Source: Stutzerimonas stutzeri (GTDB lineage: Bacteria; Pseudomonadota; Gammaproteobacteria; Pseudomonadales; Pseudomonadaceae). From it: 64,000 nucleotides of DNA. Location: NCBI RefSeq assembly GCF_019090095.1, contig NZ_JAGQFP010000002.1:1302001-1366000 (forward strand). Direction: 5' to 3'. The notes beneath the pieces were generated by a model, which ran no database searches, was not told the DNA's origin, and saw only the letters and a list, made by a program, of their open reading frames with translations. How positions within the stretch are numbered: position 1 is the first letter of the stretch; every line of letters starts with the position of its first letter. Of this stretch, positions 54,622 through 64,000 are shown in pieces. The position numbers and the translations under genes were made by a program.

Positions 54622-55077
54622 ATGAGTGTGCGCGTACAGCAGGCCGCGTTCGATCCAGGCGTCGAGCTCAACGCACTGCATGCGGCCAACCTCGGTATCG
54701 GGGCGGTGGCGGGCTTTGTCGGTTACGTCCGCGATTTCAACGATGGCCAGGACGTCGCTGGCATGTTTCTCGAGCACGCGCCCGGTATGACGGAAAAGGC
54801 ACTGCAGAAAATCGTCGAGGAGGCTGGCGAGCGCTGGCCTCTGCTCAGGCTGGAAATCGTCCATCGTGTCGGACGGCTCGAGCCGGGCGAGCCGATCGTT
54901 TTCGTCGGCGCTGCCAGCGCGCACCGTGAAGCGGCGTTCGATGGTTGCCGGTTCGTCATGGATTATCTGAAGACCCGTGCCCCGTTCTGGAAGAAAGAAG
55001 ACACGCCGTCCGGCCCGCGTTGGGTGGAAGGGCGTTGCAGCGACCAGGCCGCGGCACAGCGTTGGCAGCAGGATTGA
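54622..55077 (+). CDS. moaE: molybdopterin synthase catalytic subunit
   Basis: A 151-residue subunit. Motifs are GAVAGFVGYVRDFND, LEHAPGMTEKAL, VHRVGRLEPGEPIVFVGAASAHREAAFDGC and the catalytic Lys pair in YLKTRAPFWKKE. It starts 2 bp after moaD. A strong terminator follows. Confidence 0.95.
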   Translation: MSVRVQQAAFDPGVELNALHAANLGIGAVAGFVGYVRDFNDGQDVAGMFLEHAPGMTEKALQKIVEEAGERWPLLRLEIVHRVGRLEPGEPIVFVGAASAHREAAFDGCRFVMDYLKTRAPFWKKEDTPSGPRWVEGRCSDQAAAQRWQQD

Positions 55078-55100
55078 CGAGGCAGGGCACATTCCACAGC

Positions 55101-55127
55101 AAAAAGGCGAAGCCGGGCTTCGCCTTT
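55101..55127. terminator. bidirectional terminator between moaE and rhlB
   Basis: AAAGGCGAAGC-CGG-GCTTCGCCTTT, 11-bp perfect stem flanked by A and T runs, between the convergent genes. Confidence 0.85.
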
Positions 55128-55149
55128 ACCAGGGGCGTGTGGCGTCAGC

Positions 55150-56559
55150 TCAACGCTTGGGCGGGACGGGCGCCAGCAGCTCGGCTGGTGGCATTTCGCA
55201 GCTGATCTTGCGGCCCAGTAGTGCTTCGATGGCCGGCAACGCGAAGGCGTCATCCTCGCCGGCGAAGCTGATCGAGGTCCCTGTGGCGCCGGCCCGGCCG
55301 GTCCGGCCTATGCGGTGCACATAGTCATCCGGGACCTCCGGTAGCGTGAAGTTGATCACATGGCTGATGCCATCGACGTGAATCCCGCGACCCGCAACGT
55401 CGGTGGCCACCATGACGCGAATCTTGCCCTCGCGGAAGCCTTCCAGCGCGCGGATGCGTTTGTGCTGGGGGACATCGCCGGACATCTGCACGGCGCTGAT
55501 GCCGTCGCGGGTGAGGCGCTCTTCGATGCGTCGCACTTCATCCTTGCGGTTGGCAAACACCATCACCCGAGTCCAGTCGTTCTGCGTGATGAGGTTGTAC
55601 AGCAGCTTGTACTTGTCACTGCCGGCAACGGCGTAGACGTGTTGCTCGACGGTGTCGCTGGCCACGTGCTCGGCTTCGATCTCGACGATCGCCGGGTCGG
55701 TTGTCCATTGCTTGGCCAGGTTCATGACGTCTTCGGTGAAGGTGGCGGAGAACAGCAGTGTCTGACGCTCGCTCTTTGGCGGCGTCTGGCGAATGATCTG
55801 GCGCACCTGGGGGATGAAGCCCATGTCGAGCATGCGGTCGGCTTCGTCGAGCACCAGCACCTCTACCATGTCCAGGTGCACTTCGCCGCGTTGGTTGAAA
55901 TCCAGCAGCCGCCCGGGCGTAGCAACCAGGATGTCGCAATAACGGCTTTCCAGTGCCTTGAGCTGCTTCTCGAAATCCATGCCGCCGACGAAGCTCATCA
56001 CGTTGAGGCCGGTGTACTTGGTCAGGTTCAGCGCATCGTTCGCGATCTGCACCACCAGTTCACGCGTGGGCGCGATGATCAGTGCCCGTGGTTCGCCCAT
56101 GTAGCGATCGCTGGGCGGCGGCGTCTGCAACAGTTGGGTGATGGTGGAAATCAGGAAGGCGGCGGTTTTGCCGGTACCGGTCTGGGCGCGTCCTATGGCA
56201 TCGCGGCCTTTGAGCGTGAAACCGAGCACCTGCGCCTGAATCGGCGTGCAATAGGGAAAGCCCAGGTCATGGATGGCATGCATCAGCTCGGGGGCGAGCT
56301 TGAAATCATGGAAGCGCGTCTTGCCCTCGGCTGGCTCGACCTGAAAGTCTTCCAGCTTCCACGCGGGGGCGGCCGGGGCCTCGGGCTTGCGCGAACGCTC
56401 TCGGCGGGGCTTGGTCGACGCCGGAGCAGGCGCATCAGCCGGCGTGTCGACGGAAGGGGCGCGGGGGGAATCTACAGGCGTCGCGGTGTGGCTGACGGGC
56501 TGGATGACGGTTTGCTCTGCCGGGCCTTTGCCAAAAATCTTCTTGAGTGCTTTGAGCAC
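55150..56559 (-). CDS. rhlB: ATP-dependent RNA helicase RhlB
   Basis: A 469-residue DEAD-box helicase. An N-terminal extension rich in Pro/Ala/Lys (about 1-75) precedes the core. Motifs are the Q motif ([12 protein letters not shown]), [46 protein letters not shown] and [10 protein letters not shown]. RhlB unwinds RNA in the degradosome. The start is GTG (56559-56557) with only a weak ribosome binding site, so the first residues are less certain. Confidence 0.93.
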   Translation of the reverse strand: MLKALKKIFGKGPAEQTVIQPVSHTATPVDSPRAPSVDTPADAPAPASTKPRRERSRKPEAPAAPAWKLEDFQVEPAEGKTRFHDFKLAPELMHAIHDLGFPYCTPIQAQVLGFTLKGRDAIGRAQTGTGKTAAFLISTITQLLQTPPPSDRYMGEPRALIIAPTRELVVQIANDALNLTKYTGLNVMSFVGGMDFEKQLKALESRYCDILVATPGRLLDFNQRGEVHLDMVEVLVLDEADRMLDMGFIPQVRQIIRQTPPKSERQTLLFSATFTEDVMNLAKQWTTDPAIVEIEAEHVASDTVEQHVYAVAGSDKYKLLYNLITQNDWTRVMVFANRKDEVRRIEERLTRDGISAVQMSGDVPQHKRIRALEGFREGKIRVMVATDVAGRGIHVDGISHVINFTLPEVPDDYVHRIGRTGRAGATGTSISFAGEDDAFALPAIEALLGRKISCEMPPAELLAPVPPKR

Positions 56560-56679
56560 GGTTTCGTCTCTGTCGATAAGGTTCGCCCGCCAGTGTAATG
56601 CAAGAAGCAGATACGGCGAAGACTTGCTCGGGGCGCGCGTTGGGCTGGGTCGCGAGCCTTTGGCTGAAGCGGGTCGACT

Positions 56680-57639
56680 TCAGCCACACACCCGATTTCG
56701 ACCCTGTGCCTTGGCCTGGTACAGCGCCTGATCGGCGGCATGGATCAGCGTCTTCAAATCGTCCGCAGGCCGCATCGGCGCTACACCGATGGAGATGGTC
56801 ACGCCAGGTAAGGTGCCGAGCGAAGAGCGAAAGGAGCTGATCGCTTCAATACTCTGGCGCAGACGCTCGCCGATGTTGCGCGCGTCGCTCAGCGTCATAT
56901 CCGGAAGCAGGACGACGAACTCCTCGCCGCCGTAGCGCACCAGGCTGTCGGCGGGGCGAAGCAACTTAGCCAGCGTGTCGACCACCAGGCAAAGCGCGTG
57001 ATCACCCGCCAGGTGGCCGTGCCTGTCGTTGTAGTCCTTGAACTGGTCGACATCGAGCATCAGCAACGCGAGCGGCTGACCGTTGAAGGCGCAGCGGGTG
57101 CTTTCGCGATTGTAGATGTGCTCCAGCCACCGACGGTTGAACGAACCGGTGAGGGCGTCGATGTTGGCGTTCTGCTCGCTGTTGATGATCAGGCGATCAC
57201 TCAGGCGAACGCGGTGGCAGAGCAACTCGGTGAGGTTCTGCATGAGTTGCGGCGAGCGCGTGAGCACCCACAGGGAACTGCGGTGCAGGCGCAACAGCCG
57301 CGAAGGGACCAGCGCCACGACATAGGCCGAGGGTGGCAAGCCGTCCATAAAACTGATTTCGCCGGCGCAGTCGCCGGCGCCGATGGCCCGCACCGGTTGG
57401 CCATCGAGCGAATCGAGGTGAACAGCGAGTTCGCCATCGAGTACCAGATAAAGGTAGTGGTTGGCTTGCAATGGCGACAGCAGGACATGGCCGGTGTCGA
57501 TCAGGCATGGCTTGAACAGTTCCTGCAGGAGGCGCAGGCAGGGCTCGTCGACATGATCGAGCAAGTGGGCCTGTCGAAGGTGCTGCATTTCGACACGTCT
57601 CGTGACGGCGACATCCTTGCCGGAAGACTTCTTCGTCAT
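56680..57639 (-). CDS. cNMP-binding domain diguanylate cyclase
   Basis: A 319-residue protein. The N-terminal cyclic nucleotide-binding fold (about 25-140) has YLYLVLDGELAVHLDS and GAGDCAGEISFMDGLPPSAYVVAL. A short helix leads to a GGDEF domain starting DALTGSFNRRWLE, with active site RYGGEEFVVLLPD. It could link cAMP (or another ligand) to c-di-GMP synthesis; the phosphate-binding cassette is not canonical, so the ligand is uncertain. A GTG three bases upstream (57642) is an alternative start. Confidence 0.9.
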   Translation of the reverse strand: MTKKSSGKDVAVTRRVEMQHLRQAHLLDHVDEPCLRLLQELFKPCLIDTGHVLLSPLQANHYLYLVLDGELAVHLDSLDGQPVRAIGAGDCAGEISFMDGLPPSAYVVALVPSRLLRLHRSSLWVLTRSPQLMQNLTELLCHRVRLSDRLIINSEQNANIDALTGSFNRRWLEHIYNRESTRCAFNGQPLALLMLDVDQFKDYNDRHGHLAGDHALCLVVDTLAKLLRPADSLVRYGGEEFVVLLPDMTLSDARNIGERLRQSIEAISSFRSSLGTLPGVTISIGVAPMRPADDLKTLIHAADQALYQAKAQGRNRVCG

Positions 57640-57818
57640 CACCCGCTATGCCTCGTCCATTCTGTTCGCGCCAGCTCCGTCTGGCCGCGATGTGCGCTGC
57701 GAGAAGCGACGCAATCGAGTGAGCTGCTGCCTTGCCAAAGAGTAGCCGTAATTGACCGATCGGCCAGGCGCGCAGCGTCACATTTCTCGACGAAGGCCTG
57801 CTTCGGCCCTGATGCGCA

Positions 57819-58822
<1,004 letters not shown>

Positions 58823-59854
58823 ATGATAAGGGTTAAATCCACACTGGCTGTGCTTGGCGCGGCGACACTATTGATGAGTGTCAGCGGCCTGGCGCAGGCA
58901 GGGGCGACGCTGGATGCAGTGAAGAAGAAGGGCTTCGTGCAGTGCGGCGTGAGCGATGGCTTGCCAGGCTTTTCCTTCACGAATGCCAAGGGGGAGTACA
59001 AAGGAATCGATGTCGATGTCTGCCGCGCTGTCGCGGCTGCGGTGTTCGGGGACGCCAACAAGGTCAAGTTCACACCGTTGACCGCCAAGGAACGCTTCAC
59101 CGCATTGCAATCAGGCGAGGTCGATGTGCTGTCGCGTAACACGACCTGGACCAGCTCTCGTGACTCTGCGATGGGGTTGAATTTCACCGGCGTGACCTAC
59201 TACGACGGCCAAGGCTTCCTGGTCAACAAATCGTTGGGTGTATCCAGCGCCAAGGAGCTCGACGGGGCCACCGTCTGCATCCAGGCGGGCACCACTACCG
59301 AACTCAACCTCTCGGACTACTTCCGCGCCAACAGCCTCAAGTACACGCCGATCACCTACGACACGTCCGACGAGAGCGCCAAGTCGCTGGAGTCCGGTCG
59401 CTGCGACGTGCTCACCTCGGATCAGTCCCAGCTCTATGCGCAGCGGATCAAGCTGGCCAAGCCGGACGACTATGTCGTCTTGCCAGAAGTCATCTCCAAG
59501 GAGCCGCTGGGCCCTGCCGTGCGCCAGGGTGACGAGGAGTGGTTCGACATTGTGCGCTGGTCGTTGCTGGCGATGATTAACGCCGAGGAGCTCGGTATCA
59601 CCGCAGCGAACGTGGAGGAAACGGCCAAGACCACCAAGAACCCGGATGTGGCGCGTTTGCTCGGTGCCGAAGGTGAATATGGCAAGGACCTGAAACTGCC
59701 GAAGGACTGGGCGGTACAGATCGTCAAGCAGGTGGGTAACTATGGCGAGGTGTTCGAACGCAACATCGGTTTCGGTAGCGAACTGAAGATCGAACGCGGT
59801 CTCAATGCGCTCTGGACCAATGGAGGTCTGCAGTACGCGCCTCCGGTGCGTTGA
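58823..59854 (+). CDS. aapJ: amino-acid ABC transporter substrate-binding protein
   Basis: A 343-residue periplasmic binding protein. The signal peptide is cleaved near GLAQA-GATLD. Family motifs are VQCGVSDGLPGFSF, YKGIDVDVCRAVAAAVFGD, LSRNTTWTSSRD and VCIQAGTTTELNL. Length and motifs match AapJ/BztA general L-amino-acid binders rather than short GlnH types. ACTGGAGG precedes the ATG. It is the first gene of aapJQMP. Confidence 0.94.
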   Translation: MIRVKSTLAVLGAATLLMSVSGLAQAGATLDAVKKKGFVQCGVSDGLPGFSFTNAKGEYKGIDVDVCRAVAAAVFGDANKVKFTPLTAKERFTALQSGEVDVLSRNTTWTSSRDSAMGLNFTGVTYYDGQGFLVNKSLGVSSAKELDGATVCIQAGTTTELNLSDYFRANSLKYTPITYDTSDESAKSLESGRCDVLTSDQSQLYAQRIKLAKPDDYVVLPEVISKEPLGPAVRQGDEEWFDIVRWSLLAMINAEELGITAANVEETAKTTKNPDVARLLGAEGEYGKDLKLPKDWAVQIVKQVGNYGEVFERNIGFGSELKIERGLNALWTNGGLQYAPPVR

Positions 59855-59862
59855 CCTAGCCG

Positions 59863-59886
59863 GGCCAGCCGAAGGCTGGCCTTGTT
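59863..59886 (+). terminator. intercistronic hairpin between aapJ and aapQ
   Basis: GGCCAGCC-GAA-GGCTGGCC followed by TTGTTT. Such partial terminators after binding-protein genes typically let aapJ be made in excess over the membrane subunits. Confidence 0.65.
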
Positions 59887-59942
59887 TCAGGGACGAGCAC
59901 TGCCGGTGCGCTCGCATCGGCAGTGCCTTATGAGGTTTCTTG

Positions 59943-61127
59943 ATGCGAACCATCGCCAAAACGGGGGCAACGCGCGGCTCGTTGCTCACGGATCCACAGG
60001 CGCGCGCCTGGTTGTTCCAGATTCTGGCAGTCGTGACGGTCGTGGCTGTCGGCTGGTTTCTCTTCGACAATACCCAGACCAACCTCGCTCATCGAGGCAT
60101 CACCTCCGGCTTCGGCTTTCTCGATAACGCCGCCGGCTTCGGCATCTCCCAACACCTGATCGACTACAGCGAAAGCGATTCCTACGGCCGTGTGTTCTGG
60201 GTGGGGTTGCTCAATACGCTGTTGGTCAGCGTCATCGGCATCATCCTGGCGACGCTCATTGGCTTCATCCTCGGGGTAGCGCGATTGTCGCCCAACTGGC
60301 TGATTCGCAAGATCGCCACCGTATACATCGAGACGTTCCGCAACATCCCGCCGCTGCTACAGATATTCTTCGTCTACTTCGCCGTGCTCAGCCCGCTACC
60401 TGGGCCTCGCAACAGCTTGAGCCTGTGGGACATCGTGTTCGTCAACAACCGCGGTGTGCAGATGCCTTCGCCAAGCGCCGGGGAGGGCTTTTGGGCGTTC
60501 TGGATTGCCTTGGTCACGGCGCTGGTGGCCATTGTCCTGCTTAACCGCTGGGCACGTGCACGGCATGACGCGACCGGTCAGACCTTTCCGGCGTTTTGGG
60601 TCAGTGTCGCCTTGTTCGTTGCTATCCCGAGCCTAGCTGCACCGCTGTTTGGCGCGCCGTTTCTCTGGGAGGTGCCGGAACTGCAGCGCTTCAACATTCG
60701 TGGCGGCTGGGTGGTCATTCCCGAGCTGGTGTCGATCGTGCTGGCCCTGTCGATCTACACCGCGGCCTTCATCGGCGAGACCGTACGCGCCGGTATCCAG
60801 TCGGTGAGTCACGGCCAGACCGAGGCCGCCGCTTCGCTGGGGCTTCGCCCAGGCCGCGTCCTGCGCCTGGTCATCATCCCCCAGGCCATGCGGGTGATCA
60901 TCCCGCCGCTGACCAGCCAATACCTCAACCTGGCGAAGAACTCCTCGCTGGCCGCTGCAATCGGCTATCCCGACATGGTCTCGCTGTTCGCAGGGACGGT
61001 GCTGAATCAGACCGGGCAGGCAATAGAAACCATGGCGATCACCATGAGCGTCTACCTCGCGATCAGCATCAGCATCTCGCTGCTGATGAACTGGTACAAC
61101 AAGCGCATTGCGCTGATCGAACGGTGA
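59943..61127 (+). CDS. aapQ: amino-acid ABC transporter permease
   Basis: A 394-residue inner-membrane permease of the HisM/AapQ type with about eight hydrophobic segments. It has a long periplasmic insert and the EAA loop AGIQSVSHGQTEAAASLGLRPG near the C-terminus. ATG 59943 is preceded by GAGG; a TTG three bases upstream is less likely. It forms the membrane pore with AapM. Confidence 0.93.
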   Translation: MRTIAKTGATRGSLLTDPQARAWLFQILAVVTVVAVGWFLFDNTQTNLAHRGITSGFGFLDNAAGFGISQHLIDYSESDSYGRVFWVGLLNTLLVSVIGIILATLIGFILGVARLSPNWLIRKIATVYIETFRNIPPLLQIFFVYFAVLSPLPGPRNSLSLWDIVFVNNRGVQMPSPSAGEGFWAFWIALVTALVAIVLLNRWARARHDATGQTFPAFWVSVALFVAIPSLAAPLFGAPFLWEVPELQRFNIRGGWVVIPELVSIVLALSIYTAAFIGETVRAGIQSVSHGQTEAAASLGLRPGRVLRLVIIPQAMRVIIPPLTSQYLNLAKNSSLAAAIGYPDMVSLFAGTVLNQTGQAIETMAITMSVYLAISISISLLMNWYNKRIALIER

Positions 61128-61137
61128 GGGCGAGCGC

Positions 61138-62235
61138 ATGACAACTCATACTTTCAAGCCGGACCTGCCGGCGCCATCGGCGAACATCGGCGTGATTGGC
61201 TGGATGCGCGCCAACCTGTTCTCCAGTTGGCTGAACACGCTGCTGACGCTGGCCGGGCTGTATCTGATCTGGATAATCGTTCCGCCCATTCTCGAATGGG
61301 CGATCATCAAGGCCGACTGGAGCGGCGAAACCCGCGCCGACTGTACGCGCGAAGGCGCTTGCTGGGTGTTCGTGCAGACGCGCTTCAGCCAGTTCATGTA
61401 CGGTTTCTACCCGCCGGAACTGCGCTGGCGGGTGGATGCGACCGCGTGGCTTGCCATCGTCGGCGCAGCGCCCTTGTTCCTGCGCCAGATGCCGCACAAG
61501 GCACGCTATGGCATCGCCTATCTCATCGCTTATCCGCTACTCGCCTACTGGTTGCTGCACGGCGGCTTCCTTGGCCTCGAAAACGTGCCGACCAGTCGCT
61601 GGGGCGGACTGATGCTGACCATCGTGATTGCGGCGGTGGGTATCGCTGGGGCGCTACCGCTCGGCATTCTACTAGCGCTTGGTCGGCGCTCGGACATGCC
61701 GGCGATCCGGGTCCTCTGCGTGACCTTCATCGAGTTCTGGCGTGGCGTGCCGCTGATCACCGTGCTGTTCATGTCTTCGGTGATGTTGCCGTTGTTTCTG
61801 CCAGAGGGGATGAACCTCGACAAGCTGATGCGCGCCATGGTCATGGTGATCTTCTTCGAGGCGGCCTATGTCGCAGAAGTGGTGCGCGGCGGTCTACAGG
61901 CGATCCCCAAGGGGCAGTACGAGGCCGCTGCGGCGATGGGCTTGGGCTATTGGCGCAGCATGATCCTGGTGATCCTGCCGCAGGCGCTGAAAATGGTCAT
62001 TCCCGGCATCGTCAATACTTTTATCGCCCTGTTCAAGGACACCAGCCTGGTGATCATCATCGGCTTGTTCGACTTCCTCAACAGCATCAAACGGGCGACA
62101 TCGGACCCAGCCTGGCTGGGAATGTCCACTGAGGGTTATGTATTCGCAGCGCTGGTCTACTGGATCTTCTGCTTCGGGATGTCGCGTTACTCGATGCACC
62201 TGGAACGCAAGCTCGACACCGGCCACCGGAATTAA
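61138..62235 (+). CDS. aapM: amino-acid ABC transporter permease
   Basis: A 365-residue inner-membrane permease, partner of AapQ. The EAA loop is [21 protein letters not shown] Cys-containing periplasmic stretch ([13 protein letters not shown]) near residue 65 is typical of the AapM branch. It starts 10 bp after aapQ. Confidence 0.93.
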   Translation: MTTHTFKPDLPAPSANIGVIGWMRANLFSSWLNTLLTLAGLYLIWIIVPPILEWAIIKADWSGETRADCTREGACWVFVQTRFSQFMYGFYPPELRWRVDATAWLAIVGAAPLFLRQMPHKARYGIAYLIAYPLLAYWLLHGGFLGLENVPTSRWGGLMLTIVIAAVGIAGALPLGILLALGRRSDMPAIRVLCVTFIEFWRGVPLITVLFMSSVMLPLFLPEGMNLDKLMRAMVMVIFFEAAYVAEVVRGGLQAIPKGQYEAAAAMGLGYWRSMILVILPQALKMVIPGIVNTFIALFKDTSLVIIIGLFDFLNSIKRATSDPAWLGMSTEGYVFAALVYWIFCFGMSRYSMHLERKLDTGHRN

Positions 62236-62246
62236 GGACTCACATC

Positions 62247-63023
62247 ATGAGCGACACTTCTCTACGTTCCGATCAACCTGCGCAGGCGGACGAACCGGTC
62301 ATCCAGATGCAAGGTGTGCACAAGTGGTTCGGCCAGTTCCACGTGCTCAAGGACATCAATCTCAACGTCACGCAGGGCGAGCGGATCGTGCTGTGCGGGC
62401 CGTCCGGCTCGGGGAAATCCACCACCATTCGTTGCCTCAACCGTTTGGAAGAGCATCAGCAGGGGCGCATCGTCATCAATGGCGTGGAGCTGACCAACGA
62501 CCTCAAGCAGATCGAGGCGATCCGCAGCGAAGTCGGCATGGTGTTCCAGCACTTCAACCTGTTTCCACACCTGACGGTGTTGCAGAACTGCACGCTGGCA
62601 CCCATGTGGGTGCGCAAAATGCCACGACGCCAGGCCGAAGAAATCGCCATGCATTATCTGGAGCGGGTGCGGATTCCCGAGCAGGCCAACAAGTTTCCCG
62701 GCCAGCTGTCGGGTGGCCAGCAGCAAAGGGTCGCGATTGCACGTGCGCTGTGCATGAAGCCGAAGATCATGCTGTTCGATGAACCGACGTCGGCGCTGGA
62801 TCCGGAAATGGTCAAGGAGGTGCTCGACACCATGGTCGGGCTCGCTGAAAGCGGCATGACGATGCTCTGCGTGACCCATGAGATGGGCTTCGCCCGCACC
62901 GTGGCCGATCGGGTCATTTTCATGGACAAGGGCGAGATCGTCGAAGAGGCCGATCCCGACACCTTCTTCACCAACCCGGTCAACGATCGGACCAAGCTGT
63001 TCCTCAGCCAGATACTGCATTAA
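62247..63023 (+). CDS. aapP: amino-acid ABC transporter ATP-binding protein
   Basis: A 258-residue ATPase of the GlnQ family energising AapQM. Walker A is [13 protein letters not shown], the signature is [15 protein letters not shown], and Walker B with the switch region is [16 protein letters not shown]. The H-loop is VTHEMGFA. It starts 11 bp after aapM and ends the operon. Confidence 0.96.
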   Translation: MSDTSLRSDQPAQADEPVIQMQGVHKWFGQFHVLKDINLNVTQGERIVLCGPSGSGKSTTIRCLNRLEEHQQGRIVINGVELTNDLKQIEAIRSEVGMVFQHFNLFPHLTVLQNCTLAPMWVRKMPRRQAEEIAMHYLERVRIPEQANKFPGQLSGGQQQRVAIARALCMKPKIMLFDEPTSALDPEMVKEVLDTMVGLAESGMTMLCVTHEMGFARTVADRVIFMDKGEIVEEADPDTFFTNPVNDRTKLFLSQILH

Positions 63024-63270
63024 GTACGCAGCGGTTCACGCCGCATTCAGGACGGGCTTCGGTGCAGCGTTAGGGTGGCGGCAGGGCTCGATCGGCACGC
63101 CACCGGACCGCTTGCGGTCTGCGGCGGGCCTTCGTGCTGTCTGCGGGCCACCGTGAGGCCGCGGGCGGATCGTCGTCCGCATCACCTGCTTGCAGCAGGC
63201 TTAGCCTCGACGGCCGTCATGGGCTAGAATACGCGGCCCGACTGCTCCCCTCCCCGAGGCTGTTCCGACG

Positions 63271-64000
63271 ATGTTGATCCTGCGCGGCGCTCCCGCTCTT
63301 TCCGCCTTCCGTCACGGCAAGCTCCTGGCACAACTGACCGCGAAGGTCCCCGCCGTGAGCGGGTTGTATGCCGAGTTTGCTCATTTCGCTGAAGTATCCG
63401 GCACGCTTGGCGCGGACGAGGAGCGCGTGCTCTCCCGGCTGCTGAAATATGGGCCGAGCGTACCGGTGCAGGAGCCTGCCGGCCGGCTGTTTCTCGTAAT
63501 CCCTCGTTTCGGCACCATTTCTCCCTGGTCGAGCAAGGCCAGCGACATTGCCCGCAACTGTGGTCTCGACAAGATTCAGCGTCTGGAACGCGGCATCGCC
63601 TATTACGTGGCTGGAGAGCTGTCCGATGACGAGGTCGGGCAGATCGCTGCGGCGCTGCACGACCGCATGACCCAGCTGGTGCTCGAGCGCTTCGAAGAGG
63701 CTGAGAACCTGTTCAGCCACGCCCAGCCCAAGCCCCTGACGGCGGTTGATGTCCTCGGTGGCGGTCGCGCGGCGCTGGAGCGGGCCAACGTGGAATTGGG
63801 TCTGGCGCTGGCCGAAGATGAAATCGACTATCTGGTGACCAGCTTCACCGATTTAGGGCGCAACCCTCACGACATCGAACTGATGATGTTCGCCCAGGCC
63901 AACTCCGAGCACTGCCGCCACAAGATCTTCAACGCCAGCTGGGACATCGACGGCGAGAGCCAGGACAAGTCCCTGTTCGGCATGATCAAGAACACCTATC
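63271..64000 (+). CDS. purL: phosphoribosylformylglycinamidine synthase, N-terminal part (cut by window end)
   Basis: The first 243 codons of a large purine-synthesis enzyme (full length about 1300 residues in proteobacteria). The start [19 protein letters not shown] and sequences [21 protein letters not shown] and [20 protein letters not shown] are typical of single-chain PurL. The frame is open to the window edge. TAGAAT at 63223-63228 is a possible -10 element. Unlike many purine genes, no clear PurR box was seen. Confidence 0.95.
   Translation, partial: MLILRGAPALSAFRHGKLLAQLTAKVPAVSGLYAEFAHFAEVSGTLGADEERVLSRLLKYGPSVPVQEPAGRLFLVIPRFGTISPWSSKASDIARNCGLDKIQRLERGIAYYVAGELSDDEVGQIAAALHDRMTQLVLERFEEAENLFSHAQPKPLTAVDVLGGGRAALERANVELGLALAEDEIDYLVTSFTDLGRNPHDIELMMFAQANSEHCRHKIFNASWDIDGESQDKSLFGMIKNTY

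Overview
The window is a stretch of high-GC gammaproteobacterial chromosome, most likely from the Pseudomonas stutzeri group (Stutzerimonas). This rests on protein resemblance (MvaT, AlgA, OlsB/OlsA, FolX/FolM, AapJQMP) and on gene order. The run fumarase, SadC-like cyclase, ferredoxin reductase, pyruvate kinase ... sbcB, mvaT, purU follows the order I recall for the P. aeruginosa PA4333-PA4314 region. The assignment is made from memory of families and synteny, not from a search. Coding density is high. I saw no rRNA, tRNA, insertion sequence, prophage or CRISPR array, so this looks like core chromosome with a few accessory genes.

Layout. 0-8.2 kb: a cut PAS-domain gene, a metallo-beta-lactamase-fold hydrolase, an OmpA-type lipoprotein, and a two-gene signalling unit (CHASE/PAS hybrid kinase with three receiver domains, then a REC-PAS-GGDEF-EAL regulator). 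8.2-13.9 kb: acyltransferase, the acetate pair pta/ackA, a SlyD-like isomerase and a glutathione peroxidase. 14.0-15.8 kb: a TetR regulator and an Old Yellow Enzyme, each preceded by the same 13-bp palindrome-bearing box. 15.9-21.2 kb: small housekeeping genes, including cysZ, a HopJ-family gene, DUF1244, a lone sensory-rhodopsin-transducer homologue, the tetrahydromonapterin genes folX/folM, a PilZ-like protein and a flavodoxin. 21.2-25.9 kb: lipid genes (acpH, olsB-olsA, an acyl-CoA-dehydrogenase-like gene, a cardiolipin synthase-like gene). 25.9-34.1 kb: PfpI, VF530, an Aer-like chemoreceptor with a probable FliA promoter, fumarase, diguanylate cyclase, ferredoxin reductase, pyruvate kinase.

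34.2-42.4 kb: a small lipoprotein, a DUF4124 protein and a PilZ protein, then a tightly overlapping six-gene operon RDD-SpoIIM-DUF4129-DUF4350-MoxR-DUF58. This is the best candidate here for an incompletely understood system. 42.6-47.8 kb: sbcB, mvaT with an AT-rich upstream region, purU, a 66-codon gene, a HerA-like ATPase. 48.1-55.1 kb: algA standing alone, yaaA, a DmeF-type metal exporter carrying an in-frame GATCAC tandem repeat, PIN-PhoH, moaCDE. 55.1-64 kb: rhlB, a cNMP-binding GGDEF protein, a carboxylesterase, the aapJQMP amino-acid ABC transporter, and the start of purL, cut by the window end.

Several genes belong to c-di-GMP and surface-lifestyle signalling: three GGDEF proteins, two PilZ-type proteins, the hybrid kinase, the Aer-like receptor, MvaT and AlgA. 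Others deal with electrophile, peroxide and metal stress (nemRA, glutathione peroxidase, yaaA, DmeF) or remodel membrane lipids (ornithine lipids, cardiolipin).
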